The position numbers and the translations under genes were made by a program. From Chitinibacter bivalviorum (lineage in GTDB: Bacteria; Pseudomonadota; Gammaproteobacteria; Burkholderiales; Chitinibacteraceae), in the NCBI RefSeq assembly GCF_013403565.1, contig NZ_CP058627.1, positions 992,001-1,056,000 of the forward strand: a stretch of 64,000 nucleotides of DNA, written 5' to 3'. How positions within the stretch are numbered: the stretch's first letter is position 1; each line of letters starts with the position of its first letter. The notes beneath the pieces were generated by a model, which was given only the letters and a program-made list of their open reading frames with translations, ran no database searches and had not been told where the DNA came from. Positions 44,058-53,508 of the stretch are shown one piece after another.

Positions 44058-45305
44058 TTAGCCACCCCGTAAGCGCGCGGCGTTGGCGGCAATGAGGTTG
44101 GCGAGGTTTTGTACGGTGGCGCTGCGGATAGCGTAATCCTTGGCTTTCTGGGTAAACGTCTCGGCCACGGTGAGTTGCTGCTCAATTACTTGCGCCGCCC
44201 AAAATTCAGCGAGCGAATTTTGCTGCGCCAGTTGCAGCAAGTGGGCGCGGTTGATATTGAGTGCTTCGCCGCAAACATCCATCTGGTGATAACCCGCTGG
44301 ACCCGCGCAATAGGTGAGGTCGTAGGCCGGCGAGAGCTGCCAGCGGCGGTCTTGCCCCAAGAGGTAGCTGAAGTTTTTGGGGTGGTCGTCGCGGTTGTTG
44401 AATAGCACATTAAATACGGTGCGCTGGTAGGCTTTTTGCACTTCGCGCTCGTCGCGGGTGAGAAAGCGCGTGGCGCGCAGGAAGGTGCTGTAATCCACGC
44501 TGCCAGGCAGACGAAAATCTGCGTGCAAGAGGCCAGCTAGCGTGTGCGTGGGTATGCGAATCGGTGCATTGCCAGCACCTGCAACATCAAAGCGCGCAAT
44601 GCCGAAAGCGGCCAGCGTTGGGCTAAGGTCGAAATACTGCGTGGCGGGGATGTCGAGGGCACAAGCACGCGCCAACTGGGCGTACAGGTATTCGATGGCG
44701 CAGACTTCTTTATGCTCGTTTTGTGCTTGGAATTTAACCAGCCAAGGCGTGCTGCCTGCAAAGCATTGTGTGCTGAGTTGCCCATTGGCGGGGTCGTAAT
44801 GCACCAGCACTTTGGGCCGCGCACCGTGCGGCGAGCCGCCCATTAAGGCGAGTTGCTTCAGAATGGCGCTGTCTTCACCACTCAGCAGCGTTTGCGCTTG
44901 CTGGGCCAGATTGAGCAATTGCACATCAGTTGTGGGTATATCGCTGATGCTGGCGGGCTGAAAGCTGAGTGCGCCCATGGCACGATGGCCAATGAACGAT
45001 AATCTATCGAGCACCGAGGCGCGCGCTGGGTCGATGCCATTTTGGCGAAACAGCCGGTCCATCAACAGTAAGCCCCAGCCATCGGGCAAGGCATCGGCAA
45101 TCAACCCCGGCAGGCGCAGCTGGTAAGCAGGGAAATCGCTGTAGGCGGCGGCCTGTAGCTTGAGGTGGCGCGGCGAGAGCTCTAGCCCTTGCGCCAGTGC
45201 TTCTGGGCTGTATTCAAATAGCAGCTTGCGGCCATCATCGGCCAAGGTGGCCAAATGCCAGCGCTCGCCCCACCCCTCGTAAAACACATCGACTTTTTTA
45301 ATCAT
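44058..45305 (-). CDS. hipA: HipA-family kinase toxin
   Basis: 415 aa Ser/Thr kinase-fold toxin. HipA landmarks: RLPGLIADALPDGWGLLLMDRLF, the Gly-rich ATP loop GGSPHGARPKVLV, WLVKFQAQ, the catalytic loop NVLFNNRDDHPKNFSYLL (N-x2-DDH-x2-N) and the metal-binding LSPAYDL. All catalytic residues are present. In E. coli, HipA phosphorylates GltX and induces dormancy. It overlaps hipB by 4 nt and lies inside the type I restriction locus between hsdM and hsdR. Confidence 0.92.
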   Translation of the reverse strand: MIKKVDVFYEGWGERWHLATLADDGRKLLFEYSPEALAQGLELSPRHLKLQAAAYSDFPAYQLRLPGLIADALPDGWGLLLMDRLFRQNGIDPARASVLDRLSFIGHRAMGALSFQPASISDIPTTDVQLLNLAQQAQTLLSGEDSAILKQLALMGGSPHGARPKVLVHYDPANGQLSTQCFAGSTPWLVKFQAQNEHKEVCAIEYLYAQLARACALDIPATQYFDLSPTLAAFGIARFDVAGAGNAPIRIPTHTLAGLLHADFRLPGSVDYSTFLRATRFLTRDEREVQKAYQRTVFNVLFNNRDDHPKNFSYLLGQDRRWQLSPAYDLTYCAGPAGYHQMDVCGEALNINRAHLLQLAQQNSLAEFWAAQVIEQQLTVAETFTQKAKDYAIRSATVQNLANLIAANAARLRGG

Positions 45306-45619
45306 GCTTTACTACCACTGCGGGGCGCACGCTTGCGCTCGGCGAGCTGAGCGCGTTCCATTTGGGCGATGGATTGCGCGGTTTTCAGCTCGAACAGCGT
45401 GGCCAATTCATCGACTAGCCCTAAGGCCACGACGACGCGAATAAAAGATTCCAACGATGAAATACCCTTGCCTTCTAGGTTTTTGACTGTCCCCAAAGCA
45501 AGGCCAGCACGCTCGGCAAGGTCTTTTTGCGTCAGCGACTGCGCCAAACGCTGCCGCTTGAGGCGCGTGGCGAGCTCGGTACAGATTTCTTGTTGCGTGG
45601 CAAAGGTAAAATCTAACAT
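45302..45619 (-). CDS. hipB: HipB-like XRE antitoxin
   Basis: 105 aa. An XRE helix-turn-helix: LATRLKRQRLAQSLTQKDLAERAGLALGTVKNLEGKG as successive segments (residues 13-50). The C-terminal tail KRAPRSGSKA is basic. As the first gene of the pair it should neutralise HipA and repress the pair from the 153 nt gap upstream. Confidence 0.88.
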   Translation of the reverse strand: MLDFTFATQQEICTELATRLKRQRLAQSLTQKDLAERAGLALGTVKNLEGKGISSLESFIRVVVALGLVDELATLFELKTAQSIAQMERAQLAERKRAPRSGSKA

Positions 45620-45772
45620 ATTGGCTTTTATGAAAAATTTAATGGCGATATGGTCAATATATTAGCTCTAATACTCAAAATATACCAGAAAAAACAATGG
45701 CCAATCTATTGAACCTTAAGCAAATCAAACCCACGTAAAAGCCATCAAAATAGCCACTAACAGCATAAATCC

Positions 45773-48700
45773 CTATGCTGCCTGTGGCTCGCTAGCTTGC
45801 CAGAGTTCATCCGCCAAGGTCTCCAGCACGATAGGCAGTTGATTATCAAGAATCTTTTCTAGCTGCTGCGCACCACCATCTTTGCCAAAGGCATGATTCA
45901 CAAAATCACGGTCGATGACGACTTCATGCGTCAACTGCTTGGCGATGCGGTCAAGCCATTTACGCTGGATGGGATTCCAATTGTGCAGCGCGTAAATTTT
46001 TTGCATCGCATTGGCAACGCGTTGCTCAAACGGCAGCAAGGCCTCACCAATGGCAGCACGGCGGATATAGCCGATGATGCTGGCGGCGATTTCCTGATTG
46101 GTCGCGTTGCGCCATGCGGTTTTCAATGTGGACTCAGTAAAGCCGTTTTCATCGAGCAGCATGCGGATTTCTTTGAGCTGAGCGCGGGTTAAATCTTTGG
46201 GGCGATTCACCACCAAGCTGAGCGCTGCGGACTGATTGAGCGAGCGCTGGATAAAGTCGGCAAAGCTCTCTAAATAATCGGCGGGCTTGTCGTACTTGCC
46301 GTAGATTTGTTCGCGCAGTAATAACTCGTCTTTGTGATGGGCAATCAATGGGCGGTATTCAGTGCCGATGAGTACGCCCACTTCACTGAGCTGGTCTAAC
46401 AGGCGAGTATGGTGATGAATGAAATCAGCCGCAGCTTTGGGGCCTAGCTTGCGCAAGTGTTCGTGCATTTTTGCGGGCTCAACGCCCCACTGCTGCTCTA
46501 GCTCGGAGAGCTTTTCTTTCAACGCAGGGTTTTTCTCGGCTTTTTTCTCGGCCTTGCGTAGCACACGCATCACCTTTTGACTCACCGCAGCGAGCACATC
46601 GTCTGCGTGGGTTTTGCTTGCTGGGCTGGGCTCGGCCCCTTCGGTAGTAGGCTGCTGCTCGGCTGGCGTAGTGTAGCTATCTGGGTTATCCAATTCATCG
46701 AGCAATTGAGCCAAAGTGATGTCAGGATTTTTCACCAAAGGCTTCATCGTATTGACGTCTTCAAGTGCGGCGTAAATATCGACGGGGTCGTAGATTTTGA
46801 ATTCCGTTTTGCCGATGTCATCACAACGACGCGTAGCACGGCCTATCATTTGCTCGTACAAAATCCGCGAACGGACACGGCGCATAAACACCAGATGGCA
46901 AATCTTTGGTACGTCGATGCCTGTGGTGAGCAAATCAACGGTAATCGCGATGCTGGGGTAACGCTCGTTTTTGTATTGCTTAATCATCTGGCTGACTTTG
47001 TCGGTCTTGCCGGTGATTTTCTGTACCGCTGCGGCGTTGTATTCGTCACCGTACAGGTTTTTGAAAGCCGTATCGAGCAGACGTTTAACCATATCGGCAT
47101 GCGCGTCGGTGGCGCAGAAAATCATGGTTTTTTCATCACCAAGCGGGTCGATTTCTTTGGCCAACTCTTCGCAAATCACGCGGTTAAAGTCTTCGGTGAT
47201 GACGCGACGATTGAAGCTTTCTACTTCAAAACTGACCTCATCGTTGAGTTCCGCCACATCAATCACACCAGTACGAGTATCAACCACAGAAACGGCTTCA
47301 CCCTTGGCAAAACTTATCCCCGCTTTGCTCAGTTTGGTTTCGTAACGTATCGGTGGCTCGTGGTCAATTAACCAATCATCCGCCACGGCCTCGCGGTAGC
47401 TATAGGTGTAAACGGGTTTGCCAAAAATATCACTGGTGTGTTTTGCGGGCGTGGCAGTCAGACCAATTTTGACTGCATCAAAATAATCGAGCACTTGGCG
47501 GTAGCGCGATAAGTATTGAGCCTGGTCACGAACTGCTTGCTCGCCCTCGGTCATTTCTTGGTCGAGGGTATAACCACGGTGGGCGTCGTCAACAATGATG
47601 CAGTCGTATTCGCCCACCAGTGGCGGCGAATCGGCGTCAAAAATGCGGCGCACCATGGCTTGCACTGTTGCGACCTGTACACGGGTTTCGGCCTCGGCGG
47701 CCATATCACCTAAGTCGGCGATATTGTAGGCTTTAGAAAGCGGCAAGCCCTGCTCTAGCGGCGCTTCATTGAAGGCATCAAGGGCTTGGTCGCCCAGCGC
47801 GGTGCGGTCTACCAGAAACAAGATACGACGGAAGCGTTCGGCCTTGAGAAACCGATAAATCAATCCAATGATGGTGCGTGTTTTGCCAGTGCCAGTGGCC
47901 ATTGCGAGCAAGATATTGCGCTGATTATTCGCCAGTGCGATTTCTACACATTCAATGGCTTTCTGCTGGTAATCACGTACTTTCAGATAAGCAAAGCCCT
48001 CAGCTTTTAACTTGGCTTCAGCATCTTCTCGACTGCGCTTGAGGAAATCAAGCAACTGGTCTGGCGCATGAAAATGCATCAAGGCCCGTGCCAAATTAGC
48101 GGGATGTCGGACATCTCGAAACCAAGTGCCGCTTTGCTCTTGTAGTTGTTTGAAATATGGACGGCCATTGCTGGAGTAAACAAACGGTATGTGAAATAGC
48201 CCTTTTTGGCCTTCATGGCTACCGTCTACCCAAGCAGCGCTGTGCCCCGCTAATTCCCACGCGGGTTTGTGCTGAGCATCAATTCGGAAATTATGTGAAT
48301 ATCGCTCGGCCTGCCCGATTTTGCCTGCGACGTTTTCATTTTCGCGTTTCGCTTCCACTACTGCGATAGGGGTTAAGCCCGCGAATAACACATAATCGGC
48401 AGATTGCTTACCCGCGCAAGGCCATTCAGCAATGGCTTTGTTTTTATTGCGCTCGGGTCGGGCACCTGCGGCATAGGTCAGCGTTTGACTATCAGCCTCC
48501 CAACCTGCTTCATTAAGCTGCTGGTCGATAATGATGCGGGTGAGCTCTTCGCTGAGCACGATTTGCTTAGTGGCCGCGCTGGTTTTCTTGCGTGTCTGAT
48601 TGGCGGTGTCTTTGTTGATTTGCTGCTGCAAGGTCTCGATTTGCGCGGCGAATTCTTTTTGTGCGGAGGCAAGCTTGGCTTCATGTTCGGCGGCCATTGC

Positions 48701-49291
48701 CTCAAAGGTACGCGCCTCGATGTCCATTTGCGATGCGAGCACAGCGTACTGCTCTTTCTCTTGGGCAATCAGGTCGGCTAATTGCTGATTGGTATCGAGT
48801 GCTTGCTGGGTATCAGTTAGCTGGCCACGCAATTGCTCAATTTGCTTTTGCAATTCACGCAGTTCACCGCTTGGGTCAGCAGGCGCAACAAAAGGCCCGG
48901 CCTTAAACGCAGCGCCCTGCTTACCAAATGATTGGTGATACCAAATCGCTAAAACACGTGCGACTTTCAACCCTTCCATGGCCTCTTTGTGTTGAGTCTG
49001 GAATTCATGCGTCGCCCGGTTGCCTTCGATGCGTAGCGTGTGAAACAGCGTGCGGATTTCTGGCTCTAGCTCGCGGTTGAGCTTATAGAGCAAATCGCTT
49101 TGCGTGGTTTTGTCGTCGAACTCGACACCATAGCGCACGGCCAAATCCTGCGCTAAGGCTTCGCCGAACTGGCGCAGCTTAATCAACGTGGTATTGGGGT
49201 CACTGGCAAAGACTTGTTCGGCAGTCGAAACTAGTTGCACCAGTAGGGACGAATGCTCGGCTAGAAAACCAAAATTGCTTGTTGAACTCAC
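45773..49291 (-). CDS. hsdR: Type I restriction endonuclease subunit HsdR
   Basis: 1172 aa. N-terminal DUF4145-like helical region and a long coiled coil (residues about 140-230). A PD-(D/E)XK nuclease site follows: DYVLFAGLTPIAVVEAKRE (E-x-K near residue 315). Then the SF2 translocase: Walker A ATGTGKT (near 467), DEAD-like motif VDDAHRGY, motif III GLTATPAK, motif VI QMIGRATRR. The C-terminal helical domain is complete. The gene seems intact, but its partners hsdM (frameshift) and hsdS (half, fused) are damaged, so restriction is probably off. Confidence 0.94.
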   Translation of the reverse strand: MSSTSNFGFLAEHSSLLVQLVSTAEQVFASDPNTTLIKLRQFGEALAQDLAVRYGVEFDDKTTQSDLLYKLNRELEPEIRTLFHTLRIEGNRATHEFQTQHKEAMEGLKVARVLAIWYHQSFGKQGAAFKAGPFVAPADPSGELRELQKQIEQLRGQLTDTQQALDTNQQLADLIAQEKEQYAVLASQMDIEARTFEAMAAEHEAKLASAQKEFAAQIETLQQQINKDTANQTRKKTSAATKQIVLSEELTRIIIDQQLNEAGWEADSQTLTYAAGARPERNKNKAIAEWPCAGKQSADYVLFAGLTPIAVVEAKRENENVAGKIGQAERYSHNFRIDAQHKPAWELAGHSAAWVDGSHEGQKGLFHIPFVYSSNGRPYFKQLQEQSGTWFRDVRHPANLARALMHFHAPDQLLDFLKRSREDAEAKLKAEGFAYLKVRDYQQKAIECVEIALANNQRNILLAMATGTGKTRTIIGLIYRFLKAERFRRILFLVDRTALGDQALDAFNEAPLEQGLPLSKAYNIADLGDMAAEAETRVQVATVQAMVRRIFDADSPPLVGEYDCIIVDDAHRGYTLDQEMTEGEQAVRDQAQYLSRYRQVLDYFDAVKIGLTATPAKHTSDIFGKPVYTYSYREAVADDWLIDHEPPIRYETKLSKAGISFAKGEAVSVVDTRTGVIDVAELNDEVSFEVESFNRRVITEDFNRVICEELAKEIDPLGDEKTMIFCATDAHADMVKRLLDTAFKNLYGDEYNAAAVQKITGKTDKVSQMIKQYKNERYPSIAITVDLLTTGIDVPKICHLVFMRRVRSRILYEQMIGRATRRCDDIGKTEFKIYDPVDIYAALEDVNTMKPLVKNPDITLAQLLDELDNPDSYTTPAEQQPTTEGAEPSPASKTHADDVLAAVSQKVMRVLRKAEKKAEKNPALKEKLSELEQQWGVEPAKMHEHLRKLGPKAAADFIHHHTRLLDQLSEVGVLIGTEYRPLIAHHKDELLLREQIYGKYDKPADYLESFADFIQRSLNQSAALSLVVNRPKDLTRAQLKEIRMLLDENGFTESTLKTAWRNATNQEIAASIIGYIRRAAIGEALLPFEQRVANAMQKIYALHNWNPIQRKWLDRIAKQLTHEVVIDRDFVNHAFGKDGGAQQLEKILDNQLPIVLETLADELWQASEPQAA

Positions 49292-49423
49292 TATTTCGCA
49301 TCCAGTAGGCGATACGGAGTCTACTTTACTCGAAATTCAAGGCTACCTGAAAGAATCACAACAGAATTGGTAAATAACCAGAACAAAGACGACATTCTTA
49401 ACCATCGATTTCTCGCATAGAAT

Positions 49424-49663
49424 CTAACAGCGACGTGATTTACCACTGGAATTCATAACACGTTTCAGCGCTTTCATTTTGCGCATCACCTCACGAAGGC
49501 GGCCACGAAAGCGAGCACCGCAGTAGCCATGAATAGTGGCATTTTGACTTGATACAGCCTTGCCATCTACCGATACAGGGCCGGTCGATTTGAGCCAAGG
49601 TTTAGTACGTTGAATCGTCTCGCGCTGAGCTTGGCGCTGTTCTTCAGTCCAAATACGTGGCAT
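49424..49663 (-). CDS. Small basic hypothetical protein
   Basis: 79 aa: WTEEQRQAQRETIQ then KPWLKSTGPVSVDGKAVSSQNATIHG, a motif found in a family of small proteins of mobile elements (KPWxxSTGPxTxxGKxxSxxNAxxHG). The basic tail RKMKALKRVMNSSGKSRRC suggests nucleic-acid binding. It overlaps the end of the rep gene by 97 nt in another frame. Confidence 0.6.
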   Translation of the reverse strand: MPRIWTEEQRQAQRETIQRTKPWLKSTGPVSVDGKAVSSQNATIHGYCGARFRGRLREVMRKMKALKRVMNSSGKSRRC

Positions 49664-50709
49664 TTTTCATCTCCAATTAAGTGCGCAACAGTGCACAAAT
49701 TTTGCATAGTTCGTTCGCGAAAATAGGGGTTAGTGTTGCGCACGGATGCAAAATACCGAGCCCAAACAGCGCCATATGGTAATTTTGATAAAGGTTTAGG
49801 CGTAAAAAAACCGCCATCTTGGCGGTTGTAGTTAATTGCATTTTCGTTGTTTGCTGGGCTTGAAACGATGGTAAGTGCCAGAATAAAACTACGGCAGTTG
49901 AATGCCCATTTATTGCCCAGAATTTGAGTAAAGTGCGATATATTTCGGCAAATACGCTTGGTATTTTTTTCAACGAGTTGTGCAAAATGGGCTAGTTTTT
50001 TACGCCACTGCGCTGAACCAGCCGATACAAATGAAAACTTTGTAGACGCCATTCGAGCATTGCTGCTGTACTCCACAAGTCGTGCGCCCTTATCTTCAGG
50101 GCTACGTGCGGCAACTGCTTTTTCGATGTATTTGCTAACATACTTTGCAACGGCTTCAGTCGATGACTTAATAGGCATTAACTCTACGCGTCCAAATCCA
50201 TACTTTTTCGCACGGCCTCGCCAAAATCGCCATTCACTCTTCAACGCAGTGCATGCAGATTGATAATTTTTACGCACCACTTCATCAAAGTTAAACCCAC
50301 TTTGAATATCTGCCCGTAACACTACAAGCACATGGTAATGGATTCGTCCTGACTTGCAGCGTTCTAATACCCGTATGCGTGCTTGGTAGCGTTCACCAAG
50401 CACATGCGTGACCAGTGAATTAAACCTGCGCTGAGCTTCCTTGAAACACTTAACGTCATCTGGAAACGTTAAAGTTAAAAAGCCAATATGCTTGATACCG
50501 TGTTCCTTGATGAGCGCTTCTACATTCCACCCGAGCGCCGCTGCCGCTTTCTTGTGTGCTGTGCTGAGTTGATTATGCCCCTCCAGCTCTGCAATTGAGA
50601 TGTCATTTAAATGGGGGGCATCCGCCATTCCGGTTGAGTTGTTTCTATTTAGACAAGGAAGCGCCCCGTCAATGGGCGCCGACTTGTTTTCAGCTACAAT
50701 GAAAGTCAT
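49567..50709 (-). CDS. HUH-type rolling-circle replication initiator
   Basis: 380 aa. Three Rep motifs in order: GFLTLTF (motif 1, near residue 76), GRIHYHVLV with the metal-binding H-x-H (motif 2, near 121) and AVAKYVSKYIEKA with the catalytic Tyr and Lys (motif 3, near 188). Further KFSFVSAGSAQWRKKLAHFA resembles the C-terminal part of phage/plasmid replication proteins of the Gp2/Rep type. The last 80 residues look less conserved. With the AlpA-like gene upstream this is the core of a small replicative element (filamentous prophage, satellite or plasmid). No integrase or capsid genes remain around it. Confidence 0.8.
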   Translation of the reverse strand: MTFIVAENKSAPIDGALPCLNRNNSTGMADAPHLNDISIAELEGHNQLSTAHKKAAAALGWNVEALIKEHGIKHIGFLTLTFPDDVKCFKEAQRRFNSLVTHVLGERYQARIRVLERCKSGRIHYHVLVVLRADIQSGFNFDEVVRKNYQSACTALKSEWRFWRGRAKKYGFGRVELMPIKSSTEAVAKYVSKYIEKAVAARSPEDKGARLVEYSSNARMASTKFSFVSAGSAQWRKKLAHFAQLVEKNTKRICRNISHFTQILGNKWAFNCRSFILALTIVSSPANNENAINYNRQDGGFFTPKPLSKLPYGAVWARYFASVRNTNPYFRERTMQNLCTVAHLIGDEKCHVFGLKNSAKLSARRFNVLNLGSNRPALYR

Positions 50710-50727
50710 GTTGTTAGTTCCATTGAA

Positions 50728-50775
50728 AATGAAAAAAGCCCCGTACTGCGTCGAACAGTCGGGGCTTATTTTTTG
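50728..50775. terminator. Terminator between the AlpA-like and rep genes
   Basis: AAGCCCCG...CGGGGCTT stem with T-runs on both sides (TTTTTT near 50770 and, on the minus strand, near 50728), so it can stop transcription either way. Confidence 0.75.
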
Positions 50776-50793
50776 GGTAGATGGCTGCGTTGC

Positions 50794-50970
50794 TTATGCG
50801 GAACGTTGCGACTCAAGCCATTTATCTAGTGCGGCTTTACTAAACATTGTTGCGCGCCCTCGCTTGAGACGAGGGGGGAAGCTACTGTCATTGCTGGCAT
50901 GCCGATGCACTCCTCGAACGCTAATCTTTAAGTAGGCCGCAGCCTGTTGCACGTCGAAATTTACAACCAT
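50794..50970 (-). CDS. AlpA/excisionase-like HTH protein
   Basis: 58 aa from ATG 50970 (MVVNFDVQQAAAYLKISVRG). A winged MerR/AlpA-type helix-turn-helix (QQAAAYLKISVRGVHRHASN), then FPPRLKRGRATMFSKAALDKWLESQ, the usual helix-turn-helix domain 17 layout of excisionases and prophage regulators. Located upstream of the HUH rep gene, where it may regulate or help excise the element. A second, truncated tail of the same type (ELLEWLETKRAK) lies at about 51076-51110. Confidence 0.75.
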   Translation of the reverse strand: MVVNFDVQQAAAYLKISVRGVHRHASNDSSFPPRLKRGRATMFSKAALDKWLESQRSA

Positions 50971-51449
50971 GTGAATATTTTCCGTAGTTGATGTCGTAAA
51001 TTGCAGGCACAAAAAAACCCGCACGAGGCGGGCCGAATATAAATTTGAAATACTGATGTTTCAGTATCGCTTCATTTAGCACGTTTGGTTTCAAGCCATT
51101 CCAGCAACTCTGAATCGCACCGGGTTTCGCGGAGGCTGTTTGGTTTGAGTCAGACCAACATGGTCTGCTCACTTTGCTGACGATAATAGTTAGCTTCTGC
51201 TTCCGCAGGTGGGATATGGCCAATCGACCCCAGCAAACGATGATGATTGAACCACGAAACCCATTTCAATGTCGCTAGCTCCACAGATTCTAGGCTTTTC
51301 CATGGACCTAAACGATGAATTACTTCCGCTTTGTAGAGCCCGTTAATCGTTTCGGCTAGCGCATTGTCGTAGCTATCGCCGGTCGTACCCACGGATGGCT
51401 CAATCCCTGCTTCCGCCAATCGTTCGGTATAGCGAATCGACACATATTG

Positions 51450-52903
51450 GGCAGATTCAACCGGTCGTCGCAACACCGTATTATTATGGAGGTGTATAAT
51501 GGGACGACCTGCAGGGTGGATGCTGAAGTTGACGGGGCGTGGTGCGATGCGCTCGCCAGGCGCGCCATCACTTCGCCGAGAAACGGAGCGGTTATTTTGG
51601 GAACAGATTGCTACCGGAATCACAAGCGAAAAGGCAGCGGAGGCCGTTGGCGTATCGCAAGCAGTAGGAACACGCTGGTTCCGTTATCGCGGCGGGATGC
51701 CATTGTTTATGTCTAACCACATATCAGGAAGATACTTATCATTCGCTGAGCGAGAAGAAATTGGACTGCTCCAAGCGCAAAGTGTTGGTGTGCGTGAGAT
51801 TGCTCGCCGCCTTGGGCGAAGTCCGTCGACAGTGTCTCGGGAGTTAACTCGTAACGCAGCAACTCGTAGTGGCCGACTCGAATATCGTGCTTCAGTCGCG
51901 CAGTGGAAGGCGGAACTGGCGGCTAAAAGACCGAAGCCAGCGAAACTGGTGACTAATCTGCCATTGCGCCACTACGTGCAAGAGCGCTTGGAGGGCAAGG
52001 TTCATAATGCTGATGGCCTTGAGATTGCAGGGCCTAGACAGGCGCCGTTCAAGGGACGAAATAAACCGCATCGCGGTGACCGTAAATGGGTCAATGGTTG
52101 GTCGCCTGAGCAGATTGCCAACCGGCTTCAAATCGACTTCCCGGGTGACGAATCTATGAGAATCTCCCACGAAGCCATATATCAGGCGCTCTACATACAG
52201 GGTCGAGGAGCTCTCAAGCGTGATCTGGTGAGTTGCCTGCGTACAGGGCGGGCGTTGCGTATACCGAGAGCCAGAGCGCAGGCCAAAGCGTGGGCACATG
52301 TTAGCGAAGACGTTATGATCTCTAATCGCCCTGCTGAGGTGGAGGGTCGTGCGCTACCAGGGCACTGGGAGGGAGACTTGATCATTGGTTTGAACCGATC
52401 CGCGATAGGGACGTTGGTCGAGCGATCAACTCGATACACCATGCTCGTACATCTGCCTCGCGAGGAGGGCTATGGGCTGACTCCGCGAGTGAAGAACGGC
52501 CCCGCACTTGCCGGCTATGGAGCCGTCACCATGGCCAATGCACTGAAGAAGACAGTGACTAGCCTACCTGCACAATTGTGGCGATCATTAACTTGGGATC
52601 GAGGGAAAGAGTTATCAGATCACGCCCGCTTTACTATTGAGTCAGGAGTAAAGGTCTTCTTTGCCGACCCTCACAGTCCATGGCAGCGCGGCACAAACGA
52701 GAATACGAATGGTCTTTTGCGACAATATTTCCCGAAAGGCACTGACTTATCGCGATGGAGTGCCCAAGAGATTCAAGCTGTAGCCAATACACTAAACACC
52801 CGGCCCCGAAAAACACTCGGTTGGAAAACACCTATCGAAGCACTGAATGAGTATCTGAAATCTGTTCAACAAACGCGTGTTGCGACGACCGGTTGAATCT
52901 GCC
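51450..52903 (+). mobile_element. IS30-family insertion sequence
   Basis: 1454 bp element with a 27 bp perfect terminal inverted repeat starting GGCAGATTCAACCGGTCGTC, flanked by a 3 bp target duplication TTG (51447-51449 and 52904-52906), as expected for IS30. It holds one intact transposase gene and interrupts the orfB of the IS3 element. Perfect ends, perfect duplication and an intact gene suggest a recent insertion. Confidence 0.93.
51499..52896 (+). CDS. IS30-family transposase
   Basis: 465 aa. N-terminal HTH region, then the IS30 motif YLSFAEREEIGLLQAQSVGVREIARRLGRSPSTVSRELTRN seen as consecutive segments (residues 75-115). The catalytic DDE core is LPGHWEGDLIIG (D), SLTWDRGKEL (D) and RGTNENTNGLLRQYFP (E). 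The end NTRPRKTLGWKTPIEAL is the family hallmark. Full length and intact. Translated from inside the element on the strand opposite to the host IS3 genes. Confidence 0.95.
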   Translation: MGRPAGWMLKLTGRGAMRSPGAPSLRRETERLFWEQIATGITSEKAAEAVGVSQAVGTRWFRYRGGMPLFMSNHISGRYLSFAEREEIGLLQAQSVGVREIARRLGRSPSTVSRELTRNAATRSGRLEYRASVAQWKAELAAKRPKPAKLVTNLPLRHYVQERLEGKVHNADGLEIAGPRQAPFKGRNKPHRGDRKWVNGWSPEQIANRLQIDFPGDESMRISHEAIYQALYIQGRGALKRDLVSCLRTGRALRIPRARAQAKAWAHVSEDVMISNRPAEVEGRALPGHWEGDLIIGLNRSAIGTLVERSTRYTMLVHLPREEGYGLTPRVKNGPALAGYGAVTMANALKKTVTSLPAQLWRSLTWDRGKELSDHARFTIESGVKVFFADPHSPWQRGTNENTNGLLRQYFPKGTDLSRWSAQEIQAVANTLNTRPRKTLGWKTPIEALNEYLKSVQQTRVATTG

Positions 52904-53508
52904 TTGTGAACCACGGTCGCTGTGATGAATCAGCACCTCACGCTCAGGCTGTCGCGCCCACAGCGCTTGCTCCAATGCATCAAGTACAAACTCGGTGTGC
53001 ATGCTGTGACTGACTCGCCAGCCCACGATATACCGAGCGAATACATCAATGACAAACGCCACATACACGAAGCCTTGCCACGTCGACACGTAGGTAAAGT
53101 CCGACACCCACAGCTGATTCGGTCGTTCGGCGACGAATTGACGGTTTACATGGTCGCGAGGGCAAACGGCAGCAGAATCTGAATAGGTCGTTCGCACCGC
53201 TTTGCCGCGCGTGACGCCGCGCAAACCAAGGCTGCGCATCAAGCGTTCAACAGTACAACGCGCCACCGTATGTCCATCACGCTTGAGCGCGCGCCAAACT
53301 TTGGCTGCGCCGTAGACCTGATAATTCGCTTTCCAGACCTGCGCAATTTCACTGCTCAATTGCTCATCACGAATGGCCCGTTGGCAGCGCAACGCAGGAT
53401 TGCGCTGCCGAGCGGCATACCGTCGATAAGCAGACGGAGCGACCTGTAAAAGTTTGCAGATCGGCTCGACCCCGTGCTGCTCACGATGGGTATCGATGAA
53501 TCCCCTGA

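Noticed and set aside
46577..47371. 264-codon rightward frame opposite hsdR
   Set aside because: Antisense shadow of the helicase region; no ribosome-binding site and low-complexity composition.
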